Of a stretch of 13,503 nucleotides of DNA, positions 1-7,444 are shown one piece after another. The DNA is from Sulfurovum sp. (GTDB lineage Bacteria > Campylobacterota > Campylobacteria > Campylobacterales > Sulfurovaceae). Below the pieces are notes generated by a model. The model was not told the origin of the DNA and did no database searches. It saw nothing but the letters and a program-made list of their open reading frames with translations. The stretch spans positions 1 through 13,503 of the forward strand of contig DQVJ01000137.1 in assembly GCA_015661795.1 (NCBI GenBank). The letters are read 5' to 3'. Position numbers and translations under genes: made by a program. Numbering within the stretch: the stretch's first letter is position 1; each line of letters begins with the position of its first letter.

Positions 1-17
1 AAACCATCTATTTAATC

Positions 18-111
18 ACGCTTGCGTGCCCAGTTGTGGTGAACGACCTTGAAAGCGGAGCGATTCGAGAGCCACAACGATTTTTTGCTTCGTTTTTTTA
101 AAAAAATGAAG
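18..111. other. GC-rich foldable intergenic element with T-tracts
   Basis: Bases 18-80 are about 57% G+C by my count, far above the AT-rich surroundings. They contain a perfect 7-bp inverted pair, GTTGTGG (33-39) with CCACAAC (72-78), and a small ACGC-TT-GCGT hairpin (18-27). Two bases after the right arm comes T6 (81-86). A second inverted repeat follows at 88-111: CTTC, a G.T wobble, T7 and then A7, closing with GAAG. Stem followed by T-tract is what a Rho-independent terminator or the 3' end of a small RNA looks like on the + strand. The reading frames through it are short and unconvincing. I do not recognise a known RNA family, and a dispersed repeat is equally possible. Nothing else in 1-148 looks like a gene. 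Confidence 0.4.
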
Positions 112-148
112 AGAGAAACAACGCCACGAATTATACATAGAGGAAACT

Positions 149-1111
149 ATGCTAAACCTAGACGCAACCAACCTACAAAATAAAAACAACCTATTAGCAT
201 TCTCAGCAGGTGTAGACTCTTCTGCCCTATTTTTCCTACTTCTAGAAAACAACATCAAATTTGACATCGCCATAGTAGACTATGGCGTAAGAGAACAAAG
301 CAAAAAAGAAGTAGCACATGCCAAAGCACTAGCAAAAAAACATAAACTCTTTTGTCACAACATCAAAGCACCGAAATTTGACACCCATTTTGAAAAACGT
401 GCAAGAGACTTTCGTTATGAGTTTTTTGATTCGCTTGTGACAATAGAAGGGTATGATAACATCATCACAGCCCATCAACTAAATGACCAGCTTGAGTGGC
501 TTCTCATGCGTCTAAGTAAAGGTGCAGGGCTCTCAGAACTTTTAGGACTCGAACCGATCATACAAAAAGAAAGCTATACCCTCCTGCGACCTCTGCTTTC
601 CTACAGTAAAGATGAGTTACTTGACTACCTGCACACACATAGACACCCTTACTTCATAGATGAAAGCAACTTTGATGAGAAACATGAACGTAATAAATTT
701 AGGAAACAGTTCTCCAACGCCCTGCTTCATGAATACAAAGAAGGTATCAAACGTAGTTTTGACTATTTAAGAGCAGACAAAGCATCTCTTCAAAGTGGGT
801 TTGAAACTATCTATACGCATAAATCACTGCACATTATAAAGCTTCATGATATGCATAGTAAAGTAAGAGCTGCAGATATTACACTCAAAAAACTGGGCTA
901 CCTTCTCTCAGCATCACAACGTCGGGAAATTGACAAAGAAACCTCGTTGGTTATCGGGGGTGAATGGGCAGTATCCCTGCAGGACAATCTCTTGTATATT
1001 GCACCCTATACCCATACAGATATGCCTAAGACCTTCAAAGAAAAATGTCGTATCAACAAAATCCCTGCCAAGGTACGTGCGTACTACTTTAAGGAAAATA
1101 TTACTGTTTAG
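149..1111 (+). CDS. tilS: tRNA(Ile)-lysidine synthase TilS
   Basis: TilS uses ATP to attach lysine to C34 of the CAU-anticodon tRNA(Ile), which makes it read AUA codons and accept isoleucine. The 320-residue protein has the N-type ATP pyrophosphatase fold signature: a PP-loop SAGVDSS at residues 19-25, VDYGVR at 43-48, the AHQLNDQLEW motif at 108-117 and RLSKGAG at 121-127. It is much shorter than E. coli TilS (about 430 residues), so it has the catalytic domain plus only a small C-terminal part, as in other short TilS forms. The ATG is preceded by AGAGGA at 139-144. The PP-loop has Ala where the textbook SGGxDS has its first Gly. The 3' end overlaps the convergent recombinase gene by 11 bp. 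Confidence 0.93.
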   Translation: MLNLDATNLQNKNNLLAFSAGVDSSALFFLLLENNIKFDIAIVDYGVREQSKKEVAHAKALAKKHKLFCHNIKAPKFDTHFEKRARDFRYEFFDSLVTIEGYDNIITAHQLNDQLEWLLMRLSKGAGLSELLGLEPIIQKESYTLLRPLLSYSKDELLDYLHTHRHPYFIDESNFDEKHERNKFRKQFSNALLHEYKEGIKRSFDYLRADKASLQSGFETIYTHKSLHIIKLHDMHSKVRAADITLKKLGYLLSASQRREIDKETSLVIGGEWAVSLQDNLLYIAPYTHTDMPKTFKEKCRINKIPAKVRAYYFKENITV

Positions 1112-1934
1112 CCAAAGGATGTGCTTTCATATATTCTTGCATTTTTTTCACAGAACCCAGTTTCGTATACACCTGTGTTGTCGCCATCGTCTCATGCCCC
1201 AACAGTTCAGAAACATCTGCTATACGCGCACCGTTGTTAAGTAAATGGGTGGCAAAAGAGTGCCGTAACTGATGGGGCGTGGCTTTGATACCTGCTGCTT
1301 TAAAAAGCCTGCTCATGATGTACCGAAGTTGTGCTGTATTCATCGGGGCATTTCCTTTTTCAAAAAGATATTTTTTAGGATGTTTCTCTTTTATGTAAGA
1401 AGCAACAAGATGCTGTAGTTCATCCAGTAATGGCAACTCTCTCATCTTATTTCCTTTCCCCTGTATCTGTATCCAGCTCCCCTTGATATCTACAAGTCTC
1501 AGATGGCTCAACTCTGAAATACGTAACCCCAGTCCATAAAGCATCGATACTAACAGCTTCTCTTCTATCTTAGCATTCTCCAACACTTCCGTGATATACG
1601 TCTCTTCTATGGGTTTAGGCAGACTTTGCGGTACTTTAATAGTCTCATCTCCAAAAAGTTTTATTTGAAGATGACACTGATCTTCCAGATATTTAACAAA
1701 AGAACGTACCGCAGAGAGTTTTTTTACAATAGTTTTTTTATGGTTTTTTACGATACTGAAACGAAAGGGGGTAATGTCCAAAACCCATAATCCCTCTTCT
1801 TCATAAAAATGGCTTGTTTCTCTCATTTGACGCAGTGCTATCTCATAGGTGATGATGGATTGTTCTGAATAACCCCTCACATTAAAAAGATAGTCAAGAA
1901 ATGCTTCTGAAAAGTCAAACAGTTTCTTTTGCAT
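1101..1934 (-). CDS. Xer-type tyrosine recombinase
   Basis: This is a tyrosine site-specific recombinase of 277 residues. Residues about 6-90 form a SAM-like, core-binding N-terminal domain, and about 105-277 form the catalytic domain. The full active-site set is visible: R138 in GLGLRISEL, K160 in GKGNK, H221 and R224 in HQLRHSFATH, H247 in LLGHE, and the nucleophile Y256 in TTQVYTKLG. It should therefore be active. The sequence is closest in feel to XerC/XerD, but it is shorter than those (about 300) and much shorter than the XerH enzymes of Campylobacter and Helicobacter (about 350-360). It is the last gene of a minus-strand operon, 3 nt after the acyltransferase gene, with AGGA overlapping that gene's stop. 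A role in chromosome-dimer resolution is inference; no dif-like site is visible here. Confidence 0.88.
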   Translation of the reverse strand: MQKKLFDFSEAFLDYLFNVRGYSEQSIITYEIALRQMRETSHFYEEEGLWVLDITPFRFSIVKNHKKTIVKKLSAVRSFVKYLEDQCHLQIKLFGDETIKVPQSLPKPIEETYITEVLENAKIEEKLLVSMLYGLGLRISELSHLRLVDIKGSWIQIQGKGNKMRELPLLDELQHLVASYIKEKHPKKYLFEKGNAPMNTAQLRYIMSRLFKAAGIKATPHQLRHSFATHLLNNGARIADVSELLGHETMATTQVYTKLGSVKKMQEYMKAHPLAKQ

Positions 1935-1937
1935 CTT

Positions 1938-2561
1938 TTATCCTATCGTGTGTTCTAACATCTTCTCACGAAGATATAATTTGGCTGCATCCAAATCCAA
2001 CCCTTCAAGAGAAATACTTTGAATATAGAAGTCTACCCGGCTAAAAGGTTTAGGTATCACAAACCTGTCCCATGAGCTAAGCTGCCAAAAGTTTTCAGAT
2101 TTAAAGTTCATGACAAAAATAGGGAGTTTACTTTTTAAAGCAATACCTATGGCACCATCACTCATAGAGTGTCTGGGACCTCTTGGTCCATCAGGAGTGA
2201 TGAGTACTTCTTCCCCACTTTTAATGCTTTTAAACGCTTGCAAAAGTACTTTTTTTGCTCCCTTCTTACTTGAACCTCTCAAGGGACGTATACCCAATAG
2301 ATGCAGTGTTTTAGCAATAAGTGCACCATCAAAATGTTGAGAGATAATAGCTGAAGCGGGATGTGTTTTATGTATATGTCTATACGCTTGGGGAGACATA
2401 AACAGTTCTCCATGCCAACAGACACAAACATGTTGATCTTCCCCTATAGGAGTGATAAAATGAAACTTTTTTTTCGTAGTAAACCACACAAAACGCATAC
2501 ATACATAAATAAGAGGGGGTATAACAATGCCTCCTACTTTACGTAAACTATTTTTCATCAC
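1938..2561 (-). CDS. DUF374 lysophospholipid acyltransferase family protein
   Basis: This 207-residue protein belongs to the LPLAT-like DUF374 family of small membrane-associated acyltransferase-like proteins. A hydrophobic segment at about 11-25 probably anchors it in the inner membrane. Recognisable blocks are CWHGELF at 48-54, SQHFDGALIAKTLHLLGI at 74-91, RGSSKKGA at 95-102 and TPDGPRGPRHSMSDGAIGIA at 122-141. WHGE replaces the HxxxxD box of classical acyltransferases. The substrate is unknown; a lipid or lipid A precursor is plausible. The longest frame starts at GTG (2561-2559) and is followed at once by ATG (2558-2556). No strong ribosome site is visible, so the ATG could equally be the start. 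The gene lies 6 nt after miaB and in the same reading frame as it. Confidence 0.82.
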   Translation of the reverse strand: MMKNSLRKVGGIVIPPLIYVCMRFVWFTTKKKFHFITPIGEDQHVCVCWHGELFMSPQAYRHIHKTHPASAIISQHFDGALIAKTLHLLGIRPLRGSSKKGAKKVLLQAFKSIKSGEEVLITPDGPRGPRHSMSDGAIGIALKSKLPIFVMNFKSENFWQLSSWDRFVIPKPFSRVDFYIQSISLEGLDLDAAKLYLREKMLEHTIG

Positions 2562-2567
2562 TAATGG

Positions 2568-3866
2568 CTATACAAGTACACCATCTAATGCACCTCTGGA
2601 TGTTTTCACAACTCTTACATCTACTATTTGACCCAGAAGCTCTTCACTGCCTTCTACAAAAAAGAGTTTCCCGTCATCACTTCGACCAGATACTCTACCG
2701 TTGGGTTTGAGTTCATCAAAATAGACTTTATGCACCTGTCCCATCTGCGCATCCATAATTTCATCTAAAATTTCTGTATGTCTTTCCTGAAGCCTTGTAA
2801 GACGTGCTCCTGCCAAAGTATTGTCTATTTGATTTGCAAACTCTGCAGCTTCGGTGTGAGGTCTGGGAGAATACTTAAACGAGAACATCTGCTCAAAACG
2901 CACTTTTTCCAAAACCTCCATCGTATCTTCAAAATCTGCATCACTCTCACCAGGAAACCCTACAATGACATCTGTAGATATCGTGGCTTCTGGACAAAGT
3001 GTACGAATCTTCTCACAGCGGTTAAGAAAATTCTCTTTGGTATATCCTCTTTTCATCTCTTTAAGAATCGAAGTTGAACCACTTTGTAATGGTACATGTA
3101 TTTGTTTACATATTTTAGGATTTGAGGAGAACTCTTCTAAAAAAGCATTATCCATATGTAGTGGATGTGGTGAAGTAAACCGTATACGTTCTAGACCTTC
3201 TATTTTGGAAATCTTTTGTAATAGCTGTGTAAAATCACATTTTTCTTCAGACGCACCAAAACGTCTGCCGTAATTGTTGACATTCTGACCCAAAAGCATC
3301 ACTTCTTTCGCCCCTGTTGCCACTGCTTTTGTTATCTCTTGCACAATGAGACTTGAGGGGATAGATATCTCTTCCCCACGTGTTGCAGGTACAATACAAA
3401 ACGTACATGATTTATCACATCCTATAGAAATATTGACCATCGCCTTAAATGGGTTAGATCGGTATTCACCAAACGCATAAGTACTCTCATCAAAGTCTGT
3501 ACTTACTTCAACAGCATGTTTTTTATCAACTATGTCTTTGATTTTGGAAACATTTCTAGCCCCTAAAACAAAATCAACCGCAGGTGCACGTTTAATAATC
3601 TCTTTTCCAAGGTGTGATGCGGTACATCCAGCAACACCTATTTTGGCACCTTCTTTTTTATGTTTATTAAATACACCTATCTCTGAAAAAAGTTTTGCCA
3701 CAGGCTTCTCTCTCACAGAACATGTATTAATAATGATAAGATCAGCTTCGGAAAGGTCTTGAGTAAGTTCGTATGGCTCTTTTTGGTTAAGTTCTGCAAT
3801 CATATGCTCACTATCACGAACATTCATCGCACATCCAAGTGTTTCTATAAATAGTTTTTTTGTCAA
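2568..3866 (-). CDS. miaB: tRNA-2-methylthio-N6-dimethylallyladenosine synthase MiaB
   Basis: MiaB is a radical-SAM methylthiotransferase that converts i6A37 to ms2i6A37 in tRNAs reading UNN codons. The 432-residue protein has the expected three domains. The UPF0004 domain carries auxiliary-cluster cysteines C12, C49 ([10 protein letters not shown]) and C81 ([10 protein letters not shown]). The radical-SAM domain carries the CxxxCxxC cluster C150, C154, C157 (GCDKSCTFC). A C-terminal TRAM domain covers about 374-432. [10 protein letters not shown] favours MiaB over RimO or MtaB. The start is a TTG at 3866-3864, because an in-frame TAA lies directly upstream and the next Met (residue 14) would delete C12. 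An AAGAAAG-type purine stretch precedes it. It is the second gene of its operon, 19 nt after the HP0268-family gene. Confidence 0.95.
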   Translation of the reverse strand: MTKKLFIETLGCAMNVRDSEHMIAELNQKEPYELTQDLSEADLIIINTCSVREKPVAKLFSEIGVFNKHKKEGAKIGVAGCTASHLGKEIIKRAPAVDFVLGARNVSKIKDIVDKKHAVEVSTDFDESTYAFGEYRSNPFKAMVNISIGCDKSCTFCIVPATRGEEISIPSSLIVQEITKAVATGAKEVMLLGQNVNNYGRRFGASEEKCDFTQLLQKISKIEGLERIRFTSPHPLHMDNAFLEEFSSNPKICKQIHVPLQSGSTSILKEMKRGYTKENFLNRCEKIRTLCPEATISTDVIVGFPGESDADFEDTMEVLEKVRFEQMFSFKYSPRPHTEAAEFANQIDNTLAGARLTRLQERHTEILDEIMDAQMGQVHKVYFDELKPNGRVSGRSDDGKLFFVEGSEELLGQIVDVRVVKTSRGALDGVLV

Positions 3867-3885
3867 TTATCTTTCTTCCACATGT

Positions 3886-4125
3886 TTATGCAATAATATG
3901 CACTTCGTAAATATATTCATTCTCACCTAAACCGTATTTTACTTCTCTCATATATACAGAAAAGCCTTTTTCTTCAAAATATTCGATGAGTTCTTTCAGT
4001 TCTTTATGCGAATTGTCTTTATCAAAATAAAATATTGATTTATTTGCTAGTTCCTCTTCAATTTTTTTCAACTCTATTGTTTTTGGTTTTGCTTTAAGTG
4101 TTGTTCTAGCAAGTTTTAATTTCAT
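3886..4125 (-). CDS. HP0268-family small nuclease-like protein
   Basis: This 79-residue protein resembles, over its whole length, the H. pylori HP0268 family restricted to Campylobacterota. Shared features from memory are the MKLxLA start, SIFYF at about 30-34, a D-N-SHKE segment at about 37-42, an EEKGFSVYM stretch at about 51-59 and a YEVHII end. HP0268 has been described as a small nicking endonuclease/ribonuclease with a fold related to Smr domains; activity here is inference. It is the first gene of the minus-strand operon that continues with miaB, the acyltransferase and the recombinase. AAAAGG at 4140-4135 is a good ribosome site for the ATG at 4125-4123. The fixed pairing with miaB may point to an RNA-related role. 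Confidence 0.8.
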   Translation of the reverse strand: MKLKLARTTLKAKPKTIELKKIEEELANKSIFYFDKDNSHKELKELIEYFEEKGFSVYMREVKYGLGENEYIYEVHIIA

Positions 4126-4174
4126 TTTATGATACCTTTTAATTATACTTTATTCATTCCATTATATATGGAAG

Positions 4175-4180
4175 ATTATA
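4175..4180 (-). promoter_or_regulatory. Probable -10 element for the HP0268-miaB operon
   Basis: A perfect TATAAT on the minus strand lies about 50 bp upstream of the ATG and would give a leader of roughly 40 nt. No good -35 is visible. That is usual for the housekeeping sigma factor of Campylobacterota, which relies mostly on the -10. A second TATAAT at 4147-4142 sits too close to the ribosome site to be likely. Confidence 0.45.
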
Positions 4181-4185
4181 CTTTA

Positions 4186-4214
4186 TTTTCAGTAAAGGTT
4201 TGATTAGATATAAT
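4186..4214 (+). promoter_or_regulatory. Probable nusA promoter
   Basis: TATAAT at 4209-4214 is preceded, after 17 nt, by TTTTCA at 4186-4191, which matches 4 of 6 positions of the -35 consensus. Transcription would begin near 4221 and leave a leader of about 105 nt before the preferred nusA start. Confidence 0.55.
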
Positions 4215-4326
4215 ACTCAACTTCAAAAAACACCCCCTCCTAGATGTCCTTAACACTGTTATGTTACCTCTTGTAGCGGAGTATTGAAAAAACAGTTCAA
4301 AAAAACTTATGAAACAGGAAATTGAT

Positions 4327-5487
4327 ATGGAAAAGATACTAGACATTATAGAAGCCATTGCACATGAAAAAAATATTTCAGAAGAACATGCCCTTGAAGC
4401 ATTCACTGAGGCGCTGGTTAAAACTGCTAAAAAACTTACTTCTTTTACAAGTAATTTCGAAGTTACCCTCGATAAAGACACCAAAACATACTCTGTACAT
4501 AAAGTCATTACAATAGTTGCAGATGATGATGAACAGCTGCTTGTTGAAGTAGGAAAAGAACCACATATAGAAAAAGTAGAATCAGATGGATTTATGGCAC
4601 TTTCTGAAGCAAAAGAGTTTGATGAATCACTTGAGATTGGTGATCAGCTTAAAGAAGAATTTGTCTTAGAAGACCATGGACGAACAGCTTCTGCAAACCT
4701 ATTTAGAGAACTTGAGTACCATATACAAAGACGTATAGAACAAGACCTTTTTGAAAAATATCGAGAAAAAGTAGGTTCCGTCATGCTAGGCACAGTCAAC
4801 CGTGTTGATGCAGATGACAACACCTATGTTGAAATAGGTGAATTAAAAGGTGTCATGAGCCTTAGAAACCGTATCAAGGGCGAAACATACAAACGTGGTG
4901 ACAGTATCCGGGCACTGTTGAGATATGTCAGTGTTGATCCTCAATATGGACTTTTTCTAGAACTTACACGTACCTCTCCAAAATTTTTAGAAGCCCTTAT
5001 GGCATCAGAAGTTCCCGAGATAGCTGATGGGTTGGTTGAAATAGTTGGTTCAGCAAGAATACCAGGAGAGCGAGCCAAAATTGCTCTCAAAACAGAGCAA
5101 ATGAATATTGACCCTATCGGTGCAGCTGTAGGGGTTAAAGGTGTGCGTATCAATGCAGTAAGCCAAGAGCTTAACAATGAGAATATCGATTGTATCGAAT
5201 ATTCACCTATCCCTGAGGTATTTATTACACGTGCATTAAGCCCTGCTATTACACAAAGTATAAAAGTAGATGCTGCTGAGAAAAAAGCCGTGATTAACAT
5301 CACTGGTGATCAAAAAGCAAAAGCTATTGGAAAGTCTGGTATTAACATTCGTCTTGCCTCTATGCTCACAGGCTATACAATAGAACTCAATGAAGTAGAA
5401 GGTATAGCCGAAAGACAGGTGGACTCATCTGAACCTGAAGTTGCAAAAACAAAAGATACATCTGCACTGGAAGATTTATTTAAATAA
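4327..5487 (+). CDS. nusA: Transcription termination/antitermination factor NusA
   Basis: NusA binds RNA polymerase and nascent RNA and modulates pausing, termination and antitermination. With the start chosen here it has 386 residues. The N-terminal polymerase-binding domain covers about 1-140, an S1 domain about 150-205 (GTVNRVDADD...), KH1 about 225-295 (GVKGVR at 269-274) and KH2 about 300-360 (AIGKSGINIRLA at 333-344). A short acidic tail ends in ALEDLFK. The acidic repeats of E. coli NusA (495 residues) are absent, as in most non-gammaproteobacteria. I prefer the ATG at 4327 because AGGAA lies 6 nt before it and MEKILDIIEAIA aligns with NusA N-termini. An in-frame ATG at 4309 would add six residues but has no ribosome site. 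rimP and infB, frequent partners elsewhere, are not adjacent. Confidence 0.94.
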   Translation: MEKILDIIEAIAHEKNISEEHALEAFTEALVKTAKKLTSFTSNFEVTLDKDTKTYSVHKVITIVADDDEQLLVEVGKEPHIEKVESDGFMALSEAKEFDESLEIGDQLKEEFVLEDHGRTASANLFRELEYHIQRRIEQDLFEKYREKVGSVMLGTVNRVDADDNTYVEIGELKGVMSLRNRIKGETYKRGDSIRALLRYVSVDPQYGLFLELTRTSPKFLEALMASEVPEIADGLVEIVGSARIPGERAKIALKTEQMNIDPIGAAVGVKGVRINAVSQELNNENIDCIEYSPIPEVFITRALSPAITQSIKVDAAEKKAVINITGDQKAKAIGKSGINIRLASMLTGYTIELNEVEGIAERQVDSSEPEVAKTKDTSALEDLFK

Positions 5488-5494
5488 CATTCTT

Positions 5495-5527
5495 TAGCTA
5501 ACCTCAAGATACCCATGAGGTTGGCTA
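5495..5527. terminator. Bidirectional hairpin between nusA and tpiA
   Basis: A 12-bp stem with a single G.T wobble (5495-5506 with 5516-5527) encloses a 9-nt loop in the 44-bp gap between convergent stop codons. T-tracts on either side are weak, but position and stem strength suggest it ends transcripts from both sides or protects their 3' ends. Confidence 0.6.
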
Positions 5528-5531
5528 CAGT

Positions 5532-6224
5532 TTAAGATAAAACCATTTGAGAAAAACTCTCTACATCCAAAGATGCACTTCCCACCAACACACCATCTAC
5601 GCCACTTATTTCTGTTATTTCTTTAATATTGGCAGGTTTTACTGAACCACCATAAAGTAAAGGTACATCAGGTATTACTTGTTTCAATGCACTATGCGTT
5701 GTGCGTATTTCATCAGTAGTTGCAGAACGGCCTGTACCTATTGCCCATATAGGTTCATACGCAATAATGAGTTTTTCATAGTGCATATCTATGCCATCGA
5801 ACTGTTCACGTAAATAGTGTATCACCGACTCAAAACCTTGTTCACGGATATGTAAAGGTTCTCCTATACAATAAATAATCTCAAAGTTTTCTGCCTTATA
5901 AAAAGAAAATTTCTGTGATACTTTATCTTGGCTTTCATTGAGTACTTCACGTCTTTCACTGTGCCCTATAAGAATAGTCTTAATATCAAATTCATCAAGT
6001 TGTTCTAGCCCTATCTCTCCTGTAATAGCCCCATTGTGTACAGGGTATGCATTTTGTGTACCGACAGTAAATGCACCTTCATAAATATCTAATGCCGTCA
6101 TGGGTGGGAAAATATAGACTTTATCCTCAGACTTTTTTGCATCTAATTTCTTGTTTAACGCTTCTAAATACGCTTGCGTACTTTTTCGCGTGTGGTTTGT
6201 TTTAAAATTTGCTGCATAAATCAT
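5532..6224 (-). CDS. tpiA: Triosephosphate isomerase
   Basis: TpiA interconverts dihydroxyacetone phosphate and glyceraldehyde-3-phosphate in the cytosol. The 230-residue TIM barrel keeps all catalytic residues: N6 and K8 in AANFKTN, H88 in ILIGHSERRE, and E157 in AYEPIWAIGTG, with the flexible lid following. Phosphate-binding YGGSV (191-195) and GVLVGSAS (211-218) are also present. It is about 20 residues shorter than the common 250-residue form, typical of Campylobacterota. AGGA precedes the ATG by about 7 nt. It is the last gene of the gap-pgk-tpiA operon, 14 nt after pgk. Confidence 0.96.
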   Translation of the reverse strand: MIYAANFKTNHTRKSTQAYLEALNKKLDAKKSEDKVYIFPPMTALDIYEGAFTVGTQNAYPVHNGAITGEIGLEQLDEFDIKTILIGHSERREVLNESQDKVSQKFSFYKAENFEIIYCIGEPLHIREQGFESVIHYLREQFDGIDMHYEKLIIAYEPIWAIGTGRSATTDEIRTTHSALKQVIPDVPLLYGGSVKPANIKEITEISGVDGVLVGSASLDVESFSQMVLS

Positions 6225-6238
6225 CTTGATTCCTATGT

Positions 6239-7432
6239 TTAATTTTCAAGTGCTTCGAGTCCAGGAAGAACTGCTCCCTCGATAAGTTTTAAGCTAGCAC
6301 CACCACCTGTACTAATAAAGGTCATCTCATCTACGTCACCAGCACGTTGTACTACATCTGCTGTATCTCCTCCACCGACAATGGTTGTTGCATGGGTTTG
6401 CGCAATGTTATTAGACATTGCCATACTTCCTTTAGAATATCTATCCATCTCATACACACCCATAGGACCATTCCATATAATAGTCTGTGCATCATTCAGG
6501 GCTTCACGAAAAAGTCTCGTCGTTGCAGGCCCAATATCCAGTCCCATCCATCCTACAGGTATCTCCTGAATAGGAAGAAACTTGACGGTAGTGTTTTCTG
6601 AAAACTCCTGAGCAGCTACTACATCTACAGGAAGATAAAACTTTACACCTAGTTTTTTTGCTTTTAAAATGATATTGTTGGCTTCTTCAAGTAAATCATC
6701 TTCAACAAGAGAATTACCAACTTCGTGACCATGTGCTTTTAAAAAGGTAAATGCCATACCCCCGCCTATAATGACTTTATCGACTTTTGTGATAAGATTA
6801 GTCAATGCTTGAAGCTTACCTGAAACTTTCGACCCACCTACAACGGCAACAAAAGGACGTACAGGGCTTTCAAGTATTTTTGAAAAGAAATTGACTTCTT
6901 TACCCATTAAAAACCCTGCTGCTTTGTGATCTAAGTCAAAAAACTGTGTGATTGCATGGATAGAAGCATGTTTTCTATGGCATGCCCCAAAAGCATCATT
7001 GACATAAATATCTGCAAAATTAGCTAACTGTTTGGCAAATGTTTCATCATTGCTTGTTTCTCCTGCCTCATAACGGAGATTTTCTAAAAGCAAAACATCA
7101 CCTGCTTCCAATTTCGCTGCTTTTGCCTGTGCATCTGGTCCTACGACATCATCAGCCATAAAAATATCTCGTTTGATTTTAAGCAATGAGTGTAATCTTT
7201 TAGCCACAGGAACCAAAGAAAATCTTTCTTCATATTTACCTGGTTCTGGTCTTTCGTAATGTGAAGCCAGTATAATTTTACAGTCTCTATCTATACAGTA
7301 GCGTATTGTCTGTAAAGCAGAACGAATACGTCTATCGTCTGTGATATTGCCAAACTCATCTTTGGGGACATTAAAGTCACATCGTATAAATACTCTTTTG
7401 CCGTCTATTTCTAAATCTTTTAATGTTTTCAT
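6239..7432 (-). CDS. pgk: Phosphoglycerate kinase
   Basis: Pgk transfers phosphate between 1,3-bisphosphoglycerate and ADP. In an organism building sugars it runs towards 1,3-bisphosphoglycerate. The 397-residue protein has normal length and two-lobe architecture. N-lobe substrate residues are in RCDFNVP (17-23), DDRRIR (32-37), SHYERP (57-62) and HRKHAS (152-157). The C-lobe nucleotide site shows GGSKVSGK (199-206), WNGPMGVYE (320-328) and GGGDT (353-357). SHYERP and GGSKVSGK differ slightly from the usual SHLGRP and GGAKVSDK. AGGGA lies 4 nt before the ATG. It sits 12 nt after gap in the same operon. Confidence 0.96.
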   Translation of the reverse strand: MKTLKDLEIDGKRVFIRCDFNVPKDEFGNITDDRRIRSALQTIRYCIDRDCKIILASHYERPEPGKYEERFSLVPVAKRLHSLLKIKRDIFMADDVVGPDAQAKAAKLEAGDVLLLENLRYEAGETSNDETFAKQLANFADIYVNDAFGACHRKHASIHAITQFFDLDHKAAGFLMGKEVNFFSKILESPVRPFVAVVGGSKVSGKLQALTNLITKVDKVIIGGGMAFTFLKAHGHEVGNSLVEDDLLEEANNIILKAKKLGVKFYLPVDVVAAQEFSENTTVKFLPIQEIPVGWMGLDIGPATTRLFREALNDAQTIIWNGPMGVYEMDRYSKGSMAMSNNIAQTHATTIVGGGDTADVVQRAGDVDEMTFISTGGGASLKLIEGAVLPGLEALEN

Positions 7433-7444
7433 GACTTCCCTAAT

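Noticed and set aside
131..136. TTATAC as a tilS -10 box
   Set aside because: It would start transcription at or inside the ribosome site and has no -35; too weak to list.
16..273. Minus-strand open frame across the left intergenic region into tilS
   Set aside because: The peptide is low-complexity and family-free, overlaps the tilS start region, and crosses the GC-rich foldable element.
2110..2340. Plus-strand open frame opposite the acyltransferase gene
   Set aside because: It is a frame shadow of a well-supported gene, with no ribosome site or family resemblance.
4211..4221. TAATACTCAAC shared between the nusA promoter region and one arm of the tatA-argS inverted repeat (11584-11594)
   Set aside because: A single shared 11-mer in 13.5 kb of AT-rich DNA is within chance, and the surrounding bases do not match.
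4309..4326. Upstream in-frame ATG for nusA at 4309
   Set aside because: No ribosome site precedes it, whereas AGGAA lies 6 nt before the ATG at 4327, whose MEKILDIIEAIA start fits the family.
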